A DNA stretch of 49,265 nt, taken from Isosphaeraceae bacterium (GTDB lineage: Bacteria > Planctomycetota > Planctomycetia > Isosphaerales > Isosphaeraceae). The DNA lies in assembly GCA_025356435.1 (NCBI GenBank), contig JANXSY010000203.1:1-49265 (forward strand). Reading direction: 5' to 3'. Positions 38,267-46,691 of this stretch are shown here, piece after piece. The stretch's first letter is position 1, and the number at the start of each line of letters is the position of its first letter. The notes under the pieces were generated by a model. It was not told where the DNA came from and did no database searches. It saw nothing but the letters and a program-made list of their open reading frames with translations. Position numbers and translations under genes: made by a program.

Positions 38267-38422
38267 TCAAGGTCGGTAAATCGTGGCCGTCTGCCAATCG
38301 AAAACCTTGAGAAAAACTGGTGGCCTCAGCACCTCTTGAGCGGTCAACATTTTCAACTCAGGCCAGGCGATGGTGTCGTCTGCCGGGACAAGAGGGGTGA
38401 TAATCGCCACGTTGTAGCTCAT
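38267..38422 (-). CDS. Candidate 51-residue small protein downstream of the Uma2 remnant
   Basis: A short frame from ATG 38422 to TGA at 38267, preceded by GAGGAAGG at good spacing. The predicted product begins MSYNVAIITPLVPADD and contains IAWPELKMLTAQEVL and VFDWQTATIYRP; it has a balanced, protein-like composition unlike the Arg-rich shadow frames nearby. It starts 21 bp after the stop of the frameshift-corrected Uma2 gene. Nothing is known of its function. Third-position G+C is lower than in neighbouring genes, which may mean a foreign origin or relaxed selection. Confidence 0.4.
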   Translation of the reverse strand: MSYNVAIITPLVPADDTIAWPELKMLTAQEVLRPPVFLKVFDWQTATIYRP

Positions 38423-38443
38423 GAGAACGCCTTCCTCGACAAG

Positions 38444-39110
38444 CTACTTCGAACGTGATCCATCCGTCGGCCCAAACGTCTCGCGGACCCCGGTGCGAAG
38501 CTGTCGGCCCCATTGCGACTCCGAAATCCCCTCGCCCATCGCGAGGGCTTCGAGAACGTGCGAGACGGTTAGCATCGGGAAGGCTTGGCTTCGTTCGATC
38601 GGTTCCGTCAACGAGCCGACCGAACCAGAGAAGATTTCGCCCGACCTGATAACGCCAGACCTCTGGGATGCCCAGACCGGCATAGAGAGGTAGTCGACCG
38701 CGCGAACTAGCTCGGTGATCGACTTCGATCCAAAGATCGGGAGGCGGATCGTAATCGAGGTCGATGGTATTGTTGCCGACGATTCGATCGAGGTTGGCGA
38801 GATAGAAACTTTGATCGGGCTCTTTGCCGAATCCTCCCTTGAGGTCGAGAGAGCCGCGTCGAAATGTGGTCGATTGCGTCCCCTCACACGGGATCGCCAG
38901 TTCTTCGGTGAGGAGGAAAACAAACAGTCCTAATCGGCACGATGACTTTTTATGAAGATATCCTGGCGACATAATTTCCAACGACCCGTCATAATACGTC
39001 ATCCGGAGATGATCGTTCTTCGGGTCGTCTCGAAGGCGTTCGTAAAAGTCGTACGACACCCCCTACAAGAGCGTTGAGGCGGGAATCTCCACGATGGTGA
39101 CGGTCGCCAT
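38444..39110 (-). pseudogene. Uma2 family endonuclease (DUF820), broken by a stop codon and a frameshift
   Basis: Homology runs across two frames. A near-ideal Shine-Dalgarno GGAGGTGAT (39120-39112) precedes ATG 39110 ([15 protein letters not shown]), which meets an in-frame TAG at 39065-39063. The frame resumes with GVSYDFYERLRDDPKNDHLR, MTYYDGSLEIMSPGYLHKKS, TEELAIPCEGTQSTTFRRG, KEPDQSFYLAN and DPPPDLWIEVDHRASSRGRL, then GIPEVWRY. Around 38600-38612 the family pattern moves to another frame (EPIERSQAFPML, ending at 38444). Uma2 proteins are PD-(D/E)XK-type nucleases, very numerous in planctomycetes and cyanobacteria, of uncertain role. A restart at GTG 39059 could make a truncated product, but two lesions favour a pseudogene, barring sequence errors. 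Confidence 0.8.
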
Positions 39111-39129
39111 CATCACCTCCCGAGTCTGA

Positions 39130-40878
39130 TTATGACAGATTCATGCTCATCAAAAACTCGCCGTTCGATTTCGATTTGCGCATCCGACCGGTAAGCAACT
39201 CCATCGCCTCAACGGGGTTCATGTCGTTGAGCACCCGTCGCAAGATCCAGACGCGTCGGAGTTCTTCGGGGTCCATGAGCAGCTCTTCACGGCGAGTTCC
39301 CGAGCGATTGACGTCGATGGCGGGCCAGACGCGCTTGTCGACCAGGCGACGGTCAAGGTGCAGTTCCATGTTACCGGTGCCTTTGAACTCCTCGAAGATC
39401 ACGTCGTCCATCCGGCTGCCGGTCTCGGTCAGGGCGGTGGCGAGGATCGTCAGGCTACCGGCATCCTCGATCTTACGGGCGGCCCCGAAGAAGCGTTTGG
39501 GCTTCTGAAGCGCGGAGGCGTCGATGCCACCGGTGAGGATCTTGCCCGAGTGCGGGGCTTCTGTGTTATAAGCGCGGGCGAGCCGGGTGATCGAGTCGAG
39601 CAGGATCACGACGTCGTGACCGAATTCGACCATCCGCTTGGCCTTCTCAATCACCATCTCGGCAACCTGAATGTGCCGTGAGGCGGGCTCGTCGAAGGTA
39701 CTAGAGATAACCTCGGCGGTCGGCCCCTTGACCGATCGCTCCATGTCGGTCACTTCTTCAGGACGTTCGTCGATCAGAAGGACCATTACGTAGGCTTCGG
39801 GATGGTTCTTGAGGACGCTGTTGGCGATCTTCTGGAGGAGGATCGTCTTACCGGTGCGCGGGGGGGCGACGATCAATCCACGCTGGCCCTTGCCGATCGG
39901 CGTGACGATGTCGACAACCCGCATGTTGATTTCGTCGCTGCCCGTTTCGAGGATGAGCCGGCCGCTGGGGTGCAGGGCGGTCAGGTCGTCGAAGCCGACC
40001 TTCTCGCTGAGACGATCGGGGTCTTCATAGTTGATCGCCTCGACGCGGAGGAGGGCGAAGTATCGCTCGTTCTCCTTGGGCGGGCGAATCTGGCCGGCGA
40101 CGATCGCGCCGGTCTTGAGGCCGAAGCGGCGGATCTGACTGGGGGAGACGTAGATGTCGTCAGGGCAGGGGAGATAGTTGTAGTCGGGGCTGCGAAGGAA
40201 TCCGAAGCCGTCGGGGAGCACTTCGAGCGTCCCCTCGCCGAACATCAGGCCGTTCTGCTTGACCCGTTCCTTGAGGATCTTGAAGATCAGGTCTTGCTTC
40301 TTGAGACCCGTGTATTCGACCACGCCCTCGGACTTGGCGGTCCGAATGAGCTGGGGCATCGTCATCTTTTGAAGCTCAGTGAGGTGGATCTCACCGCGCT
40401 TGATGTCTTCATAACGGTCGTGCAGCGCACCGTCGCCGTAGAGATCTTCGTCGTCCTCAGCAAACCCCGCCGCGTTGCCGCCGGCCGGGTCGATGGGTGC
40501 CACGGCGATCGCGACCAACTCGGGCTTGGGGTGTAGAATCTCGGCGGCGAAGCCATCTTCGCCCTCGGGCTCGCGGGGCACGGGGGGCGTGACTTCTCGG
40601 GGAGCAGGCGGAGTCTCCCGGTTGGCACGCTCGCCCCGCGAGGAGAGACGTTCGCGAACAGCGATCCCAATCCCATCGCGGTCGTTGCGGGCGACGGACG
40701 GGGGGGCCGACTCGCGAAAGCGCGGCTCGCGGACCTCGGCGGGTGGGGCAACGGGGACCGGGACTACGCCGTCGACCGTGGGCTGGGCGTCGCCGTTTGA
40801 GGGAGAGGCAACCCCGGACTTGGCGCGGAGCCGAGAGGAACCGGACGGCTCGCGACGGGGGCGAGTATCATTGGTCAT
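39130..40878 (-). CDS. rho: Transcription termination factor Rho
   Basis: A 582-residue hexameric RNA helicase. The first 165 residues are a disordered Pro/Arg/Glu-rich extension. The Rho N-terminal domain begins near 168 ([20 protein letters not shown]), followed by the RNA-binding cold-shock-like domain ([20 protein letters not shown]). The ATPase core has Walker A in [40 protein letters not shown], Walker B in [20 protein letters not shown], and the RNA-contact Q- and R-loops ([28 protein letters not shown]). All key residues are present. It is the third gene of a polA-coaE-rho run, 102 bp after coaE. Rho often controls its own gene by attenuation; no leader structure was identified here. 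Confidence 0.97.
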   Translation of the reverse strand: MTNDTRPRREPSGSSRLRAKSGVASPSNGDAQPTVDGVVPVPVAPPAEVREPRFRESAPPSVARNDRDGIGIAVRERLSSRGERANRETPPAPREVTPPVPREPEGEDGFAAEILHPKPELVAIAVAPIDPAGGNAAGFAEDDEDLYGDGALHDRYEDIKRGEIHLTELQKMTMPQLIRTAKSEGVVEYTGLKKQDLIFKILKERVKQNGLMFGEGTLEVLPDGFGFLRSPDYNYLPCPDDIYVSPSQIRRFGLKTGAIVAGQIRPPKENERYFALLRVEAINYEDPDRLSEKVGFDDLTALHPSGRLILETGSDEINMRVVDIVTPIGKGQRGLIVAPPRTGKTILLQKIANSVLKNHPEAYVMVLLIDERPEEVTDMERSVKGPTAEVISSTFDEPASRHIQVAEMVIEKAKRMVEFGHDVVILLDSITRLARAYNTEAPHSGKILTGGIDASALQKPKRFFGAARKIEDAGSLTILATALTETGSRMDDVIFEEFKGTGNMELHLDRRLVDKRVWPAIDVNRSGTRREELLMDPEELRRVWILRRVLNDMNPVEAMELLTGRMRKSKSNGEFLMSMNLS

Positions 40879-40980
40879 GGGATCAGCACTCCTCGGTTCG
40901 TTCCGGTCGGGTCCGCGCGAGTGGGGCGATGGGTTCGAGTCGATGGGTCAGATGAGATGGGAGTCGATCTTGGGAGAGGA

Positions 40981-41685
40981 TTATCGGCCGGGCCGGGGAT
41001 CGGCGGGACGTCCGCGAGCGGGTCGGGGGGGGACGAAGGCCGACCACCAGGCGGTGACAGCGGCCCGGAACGCCTCGGGGTCGCCGTCGTTGACAATCAC
41101 CTGGTTGGCGCGGTCACGCTTGCCGTTGAGCGGAGCCTGGGCACGCTCTCGGGCTTCAACTTCTTCGGCCGTCCATCCGCGCTCGGCGACGACCCGCGCG
41201 ACGCGCCGGTCAAGAGGAGCATCAATGAACAGCACGGCGTCGCAAAGCGTATTCCATCCAGCTTCGAAGAGGATCGCGGCGTCGAGCACGACGCCGACCT
41301 GGCCGTTGCGCGTGGCCCGACGGATCGCCCGATCGAAAGTCTTTCGCATCGAGGGGTGGACGATTGCTTCAAGGTCGCGACGCGCGGCGGGATCGGTAAA
41401 TACGATCCGGGCCAGCACCTTGCGGTCGATCTCAGCCTCGGACGGATCAACCCCTTCGGGCGTCGGCAGCAGAATGCCGGGGCCGAACCGATCGACGACG
41501 AGGTCACGCGCCGGCCGCTGGGCGAGCAGGGCGTGGCCAACCTCGTCGGCATCGAGCCGGTGCAGGCCGATCTCGGCGAGCGCGAACGCGGCAACGCTCT
41601 TGCCCGCTCCGATGCCGCCAACCAGGCCGACGACGGGAGTCGGGCCGTTGACCCAAGGGCCTCTCGGCTTGAGGGGCCGGTGCAT
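40981..41685 (-). CDS. coaE: Dephospho-CoA kinase
   Basis: About 234 residues; catalyses the last step of coenzyme A synthesis, ATP-dependent 3'-phosphorylation of dephospho-CoA. The P-loop is VVGLVGGIGAGKSVAAFALA near residues 18-37. HRLDADEVGHALL (acceptor-site Asp), LEAIVHPSMRKTF, VLDAAILFEAGWNTLCDAVL and ERAQAPLNGKRDRANQVIVN with ND follow the CoaE order. A Pro/Arg-rich tail extends the C-terminus. The start is uncertain: ATG 41685 gives a short leader before the P-loop, ATG 41724 adds 13 basic residues, and neither has a clear ribosome site. The open frame to 42060 has no family resemblance. It lies between polA and rho on the same strand. Confidence 0.93.
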   Translation of the reverse strand: MHRPLKPRGPWVNGPTPVVGLVGGIGAGKSVAAFALAEIGLHRLDADEVGHALLAQRPARDLVVDRFGPGILLPTPEGVDPSEAEIDRKVLARIVFTDPAARRDLEAIVHPSMRKTFDRAIRRATRNGQVGVVLDAAILFEAGWNTLCDAVLFIDAPLDRRVARVVAERGWTAEEVEARERAQAPLNGKRDRANQVIVNDGDPEAFRAAVTAWWSAFVPPRPARGRPADPRPGR

Positions 41686-42169
41686 TCGATGATGTCTAGG
41701 TTTGTGTCGCGAGGAATGGGCCATGAGTGGGTCGAGAGATTCGCCGCCACGGCGTTGGGCCGGGGACGAGTACCTAGGGGGTATGGAAGAAGGGGTTGGG
41801 GTCAGGCAGCGTGATCCGAAGCGAGTCAACCGTCGGTAGTGGGAGACCGCGTCAAAACGTGTCAGTCGATGACGCGCGACATCATGGACACGCGATGGAT
41901 GGTCAAGGAGGTTTGGATTCGGGGCCGAATCGCTCGGGATTGGGGGGACGGTCTCGACGAAGGGCTGTTTGAGGGTAGCCCCTGGGGCTTGAACCCGACA
42001 GATCGAGGCGAGACAGGCCGGAGGAAGCCTAGCGTTGGAGTTGGGTTGAGGCGATGTCAAGCCGTAGGACAGGACTTGGAAGAACCCATAACTCTTTTAC
42101 CGAATAACCGCGCCCAGTGCAACCGTTCAGGCCCGAGAACTTCGATTTTCGGCAAAGGATCGGGCCTCG
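41686..42169. other. 484-bp spacer between polA and coaE without a recognised gene
   Basis: Frames crossing this stretch are Arg/Ser/Pro-rich extensions or antisense shadows with no domain resemblance. The coaE promoter probably lies here, but no box pair is convincing. If ATG 41724 is the true coaE start, the spacer shortens by 39 bp. No hairpin with a T-run was found. Confidence 0.5.
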
Positions 42170-44857
42170 TCACGGGATCTCGCGGAGGTCGAGCCAGTTC
42201 GGCCCAGTGGAGACGTCGACCCGGATCGGGACCGTTAGTTCGAGTGCCGAGGTCATGGCCGACCGCACCAGATCGGCGAGCCTGGCGATCTCAGCGTCGG
42301 GGGCCTCGAATACCAGTTCGTCGTGGATCTGAAGTAACATCCGTGCCTCCAGCCCCGCGGCGCGGACCTCTCGATCGACGGCGATCATTGCCCGCTTGAT
42401 GAGGTCGGCGGCCGAACCCTGAATCACGGCGTTGAACGCCTCGCGTTCGGGCTGGTTCATATTCCGGCCCGTCGTGTTCTTGACGCCGTTGATCGCGCGG
42501 CGACGGCCGAGGATCGTCTCGACTCGTCCGTCCTTCATGGCCGATTCGAGCGTCTTCGTCATGAAGGCCGCAACGCCAGCGTACTCGTTGAAATAGGCCT
42601 CAATGAACTCGGCCGCGTCCGCCTGGCTCACCTTCAGGCTTTTCGCCAAACCGAATGGCGAGATGCCGTAGATTACGCCGAAGTTTACTGTCTTGGCGAC
42701 CCTGCGCTGGTTCGAGCTGATATCAGACTCGGGAACCTTGAAGATCTTCGACGCGACCGCCGTGTGGATGTCGCGATCCTCAGCGAAGGCCCGCACCAGA
42801 GCGGGGTCGCCGGTGAAGTGGGCGAGCACGCGGAGTTCGATCTGCGAATAGTCGGCCGTGAGCAGCGACCAGCCGGGATAGCCCGCCACGAACGCTTGAC
42901 GGATCTGGCCGCCGTTCTCGGTCCGGATCGGGATGTTTTGCAGGTTCGGGTCGCTCGAACTGAGCCGGCCGGTCGCGGCAACCACCTGGCTGAACGAGCT
43001 ATGTACTCGCCCCTCGGGGTCAGCGATCGTGGCGAGTGCATCAAGATAAGTGCTTTTGAGCTTCGAGAGCTGCCGGTGTTCGAGCAACAAGGCGGGCAGG
43101 GGATGCGTGGCCGCGAGCGACTCGAGCACGTCGGCATCGGTGCTCGGCTCCCCCTTGGGAGTCTTCTTGTTCGAGGGGAGTTTGAGCTCGTCGAACAAGA
43201 CCTGACGGAGTTGGAGGAGTGAACCGATGTTGAACGGATGACCCGCCTCTGTATAGATCAGCTCTTCGAGCACGCCGAGCTTGATGCCGAACTCTTTCGA
43301 GAGCACCTTAAGCCGGGGGACGTCAACCTTGATCCCTACGGCTTCCATCTCGGCAAGGATACTGATGATCGGGCGTTCGAGCTCTGCATAGAGCGACCAG
43401 AGCCCCTCCTCTTTGACCTTCGAGCCGAGGATGGCCTCGATTCGCCAGGTGGCATCCGCATCTTCTCCGGCGTACTTCGCGACCCTTTCGACCTCGACCT
43501 CATCCATCGTGATCTGGCTCTTCCCCTTGCCGATCAGTTCGACGATCGGGACCATCGTGTGGTCGAGGAGCCGTTTCGAGAGCTGGTCGAGGCTGTGATT
43601 CCGCTCGCCCGATTCGAGCAGATAGCTCAACACCATCGTGTCTGTGACCGGCCCGCCGATTTTGATCCCGGCGCGGCGGAGGACGAGCATGTCATACTTG
43701 ACGTTCTGGCCGACCTTCTCGGTCTCTGGGTTGGCGAGCGCGGGCGTCAATGCCTTGAGGACAAGCCCTTCGTCGAGCGTCTTGTCCCAGACCGGGCCAC
43801 GGACCGGGATGTAATAGCCCTCCCCCTCTTTCCACGAGAACGAGAGACCAACGAGGTCAGCTCGGCTGGTATCGAGGTCAGTTGTCTCGGTGTCGAAGCA
43901 GAACTTCGGCTGGGCTTCGAGCTGCTTGACGAACTCGGCGAGGGCCTCAGGCGTGTCGACGGTCTGATAGGCATAGTTCCAGGGCGTCTCGGGTTCCTTC
44001 TCGTCGACGATCTCAGCGAGGAAGCCATGGAAGCCGCACTCGACGCAGAGGGCTCGAAGGGCCTTGGCATCGAACAGAGTGGTACGGAGCTTCTCCCAAT
44101 CGAGCTGCAGGTTCAGATTGGTATCGAGGGTGATGAGCTTGCGGCCCCTCGTGAGAGTCGACCTGCTCGCCTCCAAGTTTTCTTTACGTTTGGCACCGGA
44201 AACCTTGTCGATATTCTGAAGCAAGTTGTCGACGGTCCCGAACTCCTGGAGCAAGGTCGTGGCCGTCTTGAGTCCGATACCGGGGACGCCAGGCACGTTG
44301 TCGACAGCGTCGCCGGTCAGCGAGAGCAGGTCGATCACCTGGTCGGGAGCGATACCCCAGTCGGCCTTGAGGCCCTCGATGTCGAGGATTTTGCCCGTGC
44401 GGAGGTTGAGGATACGGGTGTGGTCGTCGAGGAGTTGGCGGGCGTCCTTGTCAGCAGTGCAGATGATGACGTCAAGCCCGCGCTCGACGCCTCGGCGGGC
44501 GACAGTGGCGATCACATCATCAGCCTCGGCCCCGGAGTGCATCAAGACGGGCACCTCGAACGCTTCGACGACCCGGCGGATCACCGGGATCTGAAGCCGA
44601 AGGTCGGGCGGCATCTCGGCGCGGTTGGCCTTGTAGTCCTCGAATTCATCCTTGCGATCGAGTCGCCCCGCTCCGTCGAAGGCGGCGGCGAGATAGTCGG
44701 GCTTGCGCGTTTTGAGGATGTTGAGGAAGTCGCGAAAGACCCCGAACACGGCGTTCGTCGGCTGTCCCGCCGGGCCGGACATCGACGGGATGCCGTGGAA
44801 GACCTGATAGATGAGCGAATAGGCGTCCAGGATGTAGAGCGTGGGCCGTTGAGACAT
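42170..44857 (-). CDS. polA: DNA polymerase I
   Basis: An 895-residue polymerase with all three activities. The 5'-3' exonuclease covers about 1-290 (YILDAYSLIYQVFHG, AAFDGAGRLDRKDEFEDYKA, ADDVIATVARRG, TADKDARQLL, GVPGIGLKTATTLL). The 3'-5' proofreading domain has intact metal ligands: Asp322 and Glu324 in FDTETTDLD, GQNVKYDMLVLRRAG, and YAGEDADATWRIE. The polymerase domain shows motif A (TADYSQIELRVLAHFTG), motif B (NQRRVAKTVNFGVIYG, with Phe in the O-helix) and motif C (LQIHDELVFEAPD). It fills Okazaki gaps and performs repair synthesis. It is the first gene of the polA-coaE-rho run and is divergent from the hydrolase-DUF1080 fusion. Confidence 0.98.
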   Translation of the reverse strand: MSQRPTLYILDAYSLIYQVFHGIPSMSGPAGQPTNAVFGVFRDFLNILKTRKPDYLAAAFDGAGRLDRKDEFEDYKANRAEMPPDLRLQIPVIRRVVEAFEVPVLMHSGAEADDVIATVARRGVERGLDVIICTADKDARQLLDDHTRILNLRTGKILDIEGLKADWGIAPDQVIDLLSLTGDAVDNVPGVPGIGLKTATTLLQEFGTVDNLLQNIDKVSGAKRKENLEASRSTLTRGRKLITLDTNLNLQLDWEKLRTTLFDAKALRALCVECGFHGFLAEIVDEKEPETPWNYAYQTVDTPEALAEFVKQLEAQPKFCFDTETTDLDTSRADLVGLSFSWKEGEGYYIPVRGPVWDKTLDEGLVLKALTPALANPETEKVGQNVKYDMLVLRRAGIKIGGPVTDTMVLSYLLESGERNHSLDQLSKRLLDHTMVPIVELIGKGKSQITMDEVEVERVAKYAGEDADATWRIEAILGSKVKEEGLWSLYAELERPIISILAEMEAVGIKVDVPRLKVLSKEFGIKLGVLEELIYTEAGHPFNIGSLLQLRQVLFDELKLPSNKKTPKGEPSTDADVLESLAATHPLPALLLEHRQLSKLKSTYLDALATIADPEGRVHSSFSQVVAATGRLSSSDPNLQNIPIRTENGGQIRQAFVAGYPGWSLLTADYSQIELRVLAHFTGDPALVRAFAEDRDIHTAVASKIFKVPESDISSNQRRVAKTVNFGVIYGISPFGLAKSLKVSQADAAEFIEAYFNEYAGVAAFMTKTLESAMKDGRVETILGRRRAINGVKNTTGRNMNQPEREAFNAVIQGSAADLIKRAMIAVDREVRAAGLEARMLLQIHDELVFEAPDAEIARLADLVRSAMTSALELTVPIRVDVSTGPNWLDLREIP

Positions 44858-45028
44858 CGGGGAACGCCATCAGGGGAATTGGACGGAATCGAGATCGCTT
44901 CGTGTTTATCGCGGGAGAACAAGAGTGTCAAGGGTCCGGCCAACCCTGGCGAGCGGGCGTGGGGTTCGGTACGGTAATTTCCTGGGTCCGGCGACACGAG
45001 ATCAGATCGGAACGCGGGGAGGTTCGCC

Positions 45029-46681
45029 ATGCGGATGGGTTGGGTCGCCATTGGTACCGTATTCGCGCTTACCGTGCTCGTTGAAGGAGCCGAGGCCGAT
45101 GGATCGTCTCGATTCGTCATTCCGAAGTCGAGAGAGGCTTGGGAGCGTCAGAAGGGGGACATCTCGAAGTCGATCCTCGAATCACGTCCCAAAGTACTCT
45201 CCGAGTTTGAGGTCAAAACCGATGAAGTCGCGGAGATTCAAGGGATACATGTTGAGCGATTTCATCTGACTTTTCCTCGCCGTAAAAAGATCGTTCACGG
45301 TCTCTTCGCGCGAAAAGCCGGTCCTGTCAGGCTTGGAGAGTTGCCCGGTGTCCTCTTCCTGGCAGACGGCAAAGATGCGGCGATGCGGCCGGGTCTCGAT
45401 GGTCTTCCGCCTGCCCTGGAAATAGCGAGGCGGGGGATGGGGGTGCTCTGGATCGAAGCCGAGCCGACGATACGGCCCTCGGTCCAGAATCCCGGTGGAT
45501 GGAACTGGATTCTTGAGACCGATATGGCGGCGATCGAAGTCTTGGTTCACCGCCCGGAGATCGACTCGAACAAGATCGGCGCTATCGGCATCGGTCTGGG
45601 TGGAACACGGGCCGTCTGGGTCATGGGACTCGACCATCGGATCGGATACTGCAAGGCGATCGGCGGGTTGTCGAGGATAGGCGACCTTACGGCCCAGTAC
45701 CGCGACGAGAAGATGGACAACGAAACGCTTGTCGCACTCAGCGTGGCACGTCGCACCTCCCCGCAAGGTTTCCTCCACGAGTCAAGCGACACCGACACCC
45801 TGGTCGCCCTCTGCGCCGGTCGGTTCCTCGATTGGACGGTCGGGGATCGCGACCCGTCTTCGCCAGAGTCGTCGGTCACGGTTGTCGAGACGGTGGGCCA
45901 CGCGATGGCGACGCTCGTCGGCAACGGTCACGGCTTCCACGTCACCCACCTCGGCCGCCAGGACGAACGCTACGGCCGTCTCCAGTGGATGGGCGCGATG
46001 GAAATGCTCGACAAGGCGTTCTTCCCGCACGGGCCGACTCCGCTCGGCCACGCCCCCGAACCCGAACCGGAGGTGACGGCCGAGTTCATCGACCTCGCGC
46101 CGCACGGCCTCGCGGGGTGGGTGCCCGAGATGTCGCAGCGGCCTGGCACCTGGACTTGGACCGATGGCGTGATCGCCTGCAAGCCGGGCAAGGAAGAATA
46201 CGGCTGGCTCCGCGCCCCGATCGAGGTCGGCGACTTCATCCTGACTGCCGAGTGGAAGGTTCCCGTCGGCGGCAATTCGGGCATCTTCCTCCGCGCGAAG
46301 CCAGTCCCGTGGAACTTCCCGCCGTCGCAGAGCAACAAGCAGATCGTGTCGGCCCTCGGTCTCGACTGGCCCTCACGCACCGGCCTCGAACTTCAGGCGC
46401 AGGACGACCACGGGCAGGCCGACAAATACACCAGCGGATCACTCTATCGACACGCCGCGACAGCCGAGAACCCGACCCACCCGGCCGGGCAGTGGAACAA
46501 GTTCACAGTGAGGAGTCGCGGGATGCGGGTCGAGGTCTGGTCGAACGGTAAGCAGATACTCGACGCGAGAATCGATGAGTGCCCGCTCACCCTGCCGAAT
46601 CCGCCGGCGCGAGGTTACATCGGCCTTCAGAACCACGGGTCGCCGGGAGAGTTCCGCAACCTCAAGCTCCGTCGACTCTGA
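45029..46681 (+). CDS. Secreted fusion of an alpha/beta-hydrolase-like domain and a DUF1080 domain
   Basis: A 550-residue exported protein (signal peptide MRMGWVAIGTVFALTVLVEG). Residues about 70-345 resemble an acetyl-xylan-esterase-type alpha/beta-hydrolase (LPGVLFLADGKDAAMRPGLD, EVLVHRPEIDSNKIGAIGIG), but the nucleophile elbow reads GIGLG (187-191), with Gly189 where Ser is expected, so esterase activity is unlikely. Residues about 355-550 form a DUF1080 domain (EYGWLRAPIEVGDFILTAEW, VPVGGNSGIFLRAKP, GLELQAQDDHGQADKYTSGS, and GYIGLQNHGSPGEFRNLKLR). It is probably a carbohydrate-binding or 3-keto-glycoside-processing protein with a non-catalytic companion domain. GGGGAGG lies about 6-12 bases before the ATG. 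It converges on the plsY fusion gene with a 10-bp gap. Confidence 0.85.
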   Translation: MRMGWVAIGTVFALTVLVEGAEADGSSRFVIPKSREAWERQKGDISKSILESRPKVLSEFEVKTDEVAEIQGIHVERFHLTFPRRKKIVHGLFARKAGPVRLGELPGVLFLADGKDAAMRPGLDGLPPALEIARRGMGVLWIEAEPTIRPSVQNPGGWNWILETDMAAIEVLVHRPEIDSNKIGAIGIGLGGTRAVWVMGLDHRIGYCKAIGGLSRIGDLTAQYRDEKMDNETLVALSVARRTSPQGFLHESSDTDTLVALCAGRFLDWTVGDRDPSSPESSVTVVETVGHAMATLVGNGHGFHVTHLGRQDERYGRLQWMGAMEMLDKAFFPHGPTPLGHAPEPEPEVTAEFIDLAPHGLAGWVPEMSQRPGTWTWTDGVIACKPGKEEYGWLRAPIEVGDFILTAEWKVPVGGNSGIFLRAKPVPWNFPPSQSNKQIVSALGLDWPSRTGLELQAQDDHGQADKYTSGSLYRHAATAENPTHPAGQWNKFTVRSRGMRVEVWSNGKQILDARIDECPLTLPNPPARGYIGLQNHGSPGEFRNLKLRRL

Positions 46682-46691
46682 GGCGGACGGC

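Noticed and set aside
41686..42060. In-frame N-terminal extension of coaE
   Set aside because: The 125 extra codons are Ser/Pro/Arg-rich, do not resemble any CoaE and have no ribosome site.
43238..44977. A 579-codon open frame on the plus strand opposite polA
   Set aside because: It mirrors the polA coding sequence, is rich in Asp, Glu, Leu and Arg with no domain resemblance, and arises from the high G+C codon bias; polA is certain.
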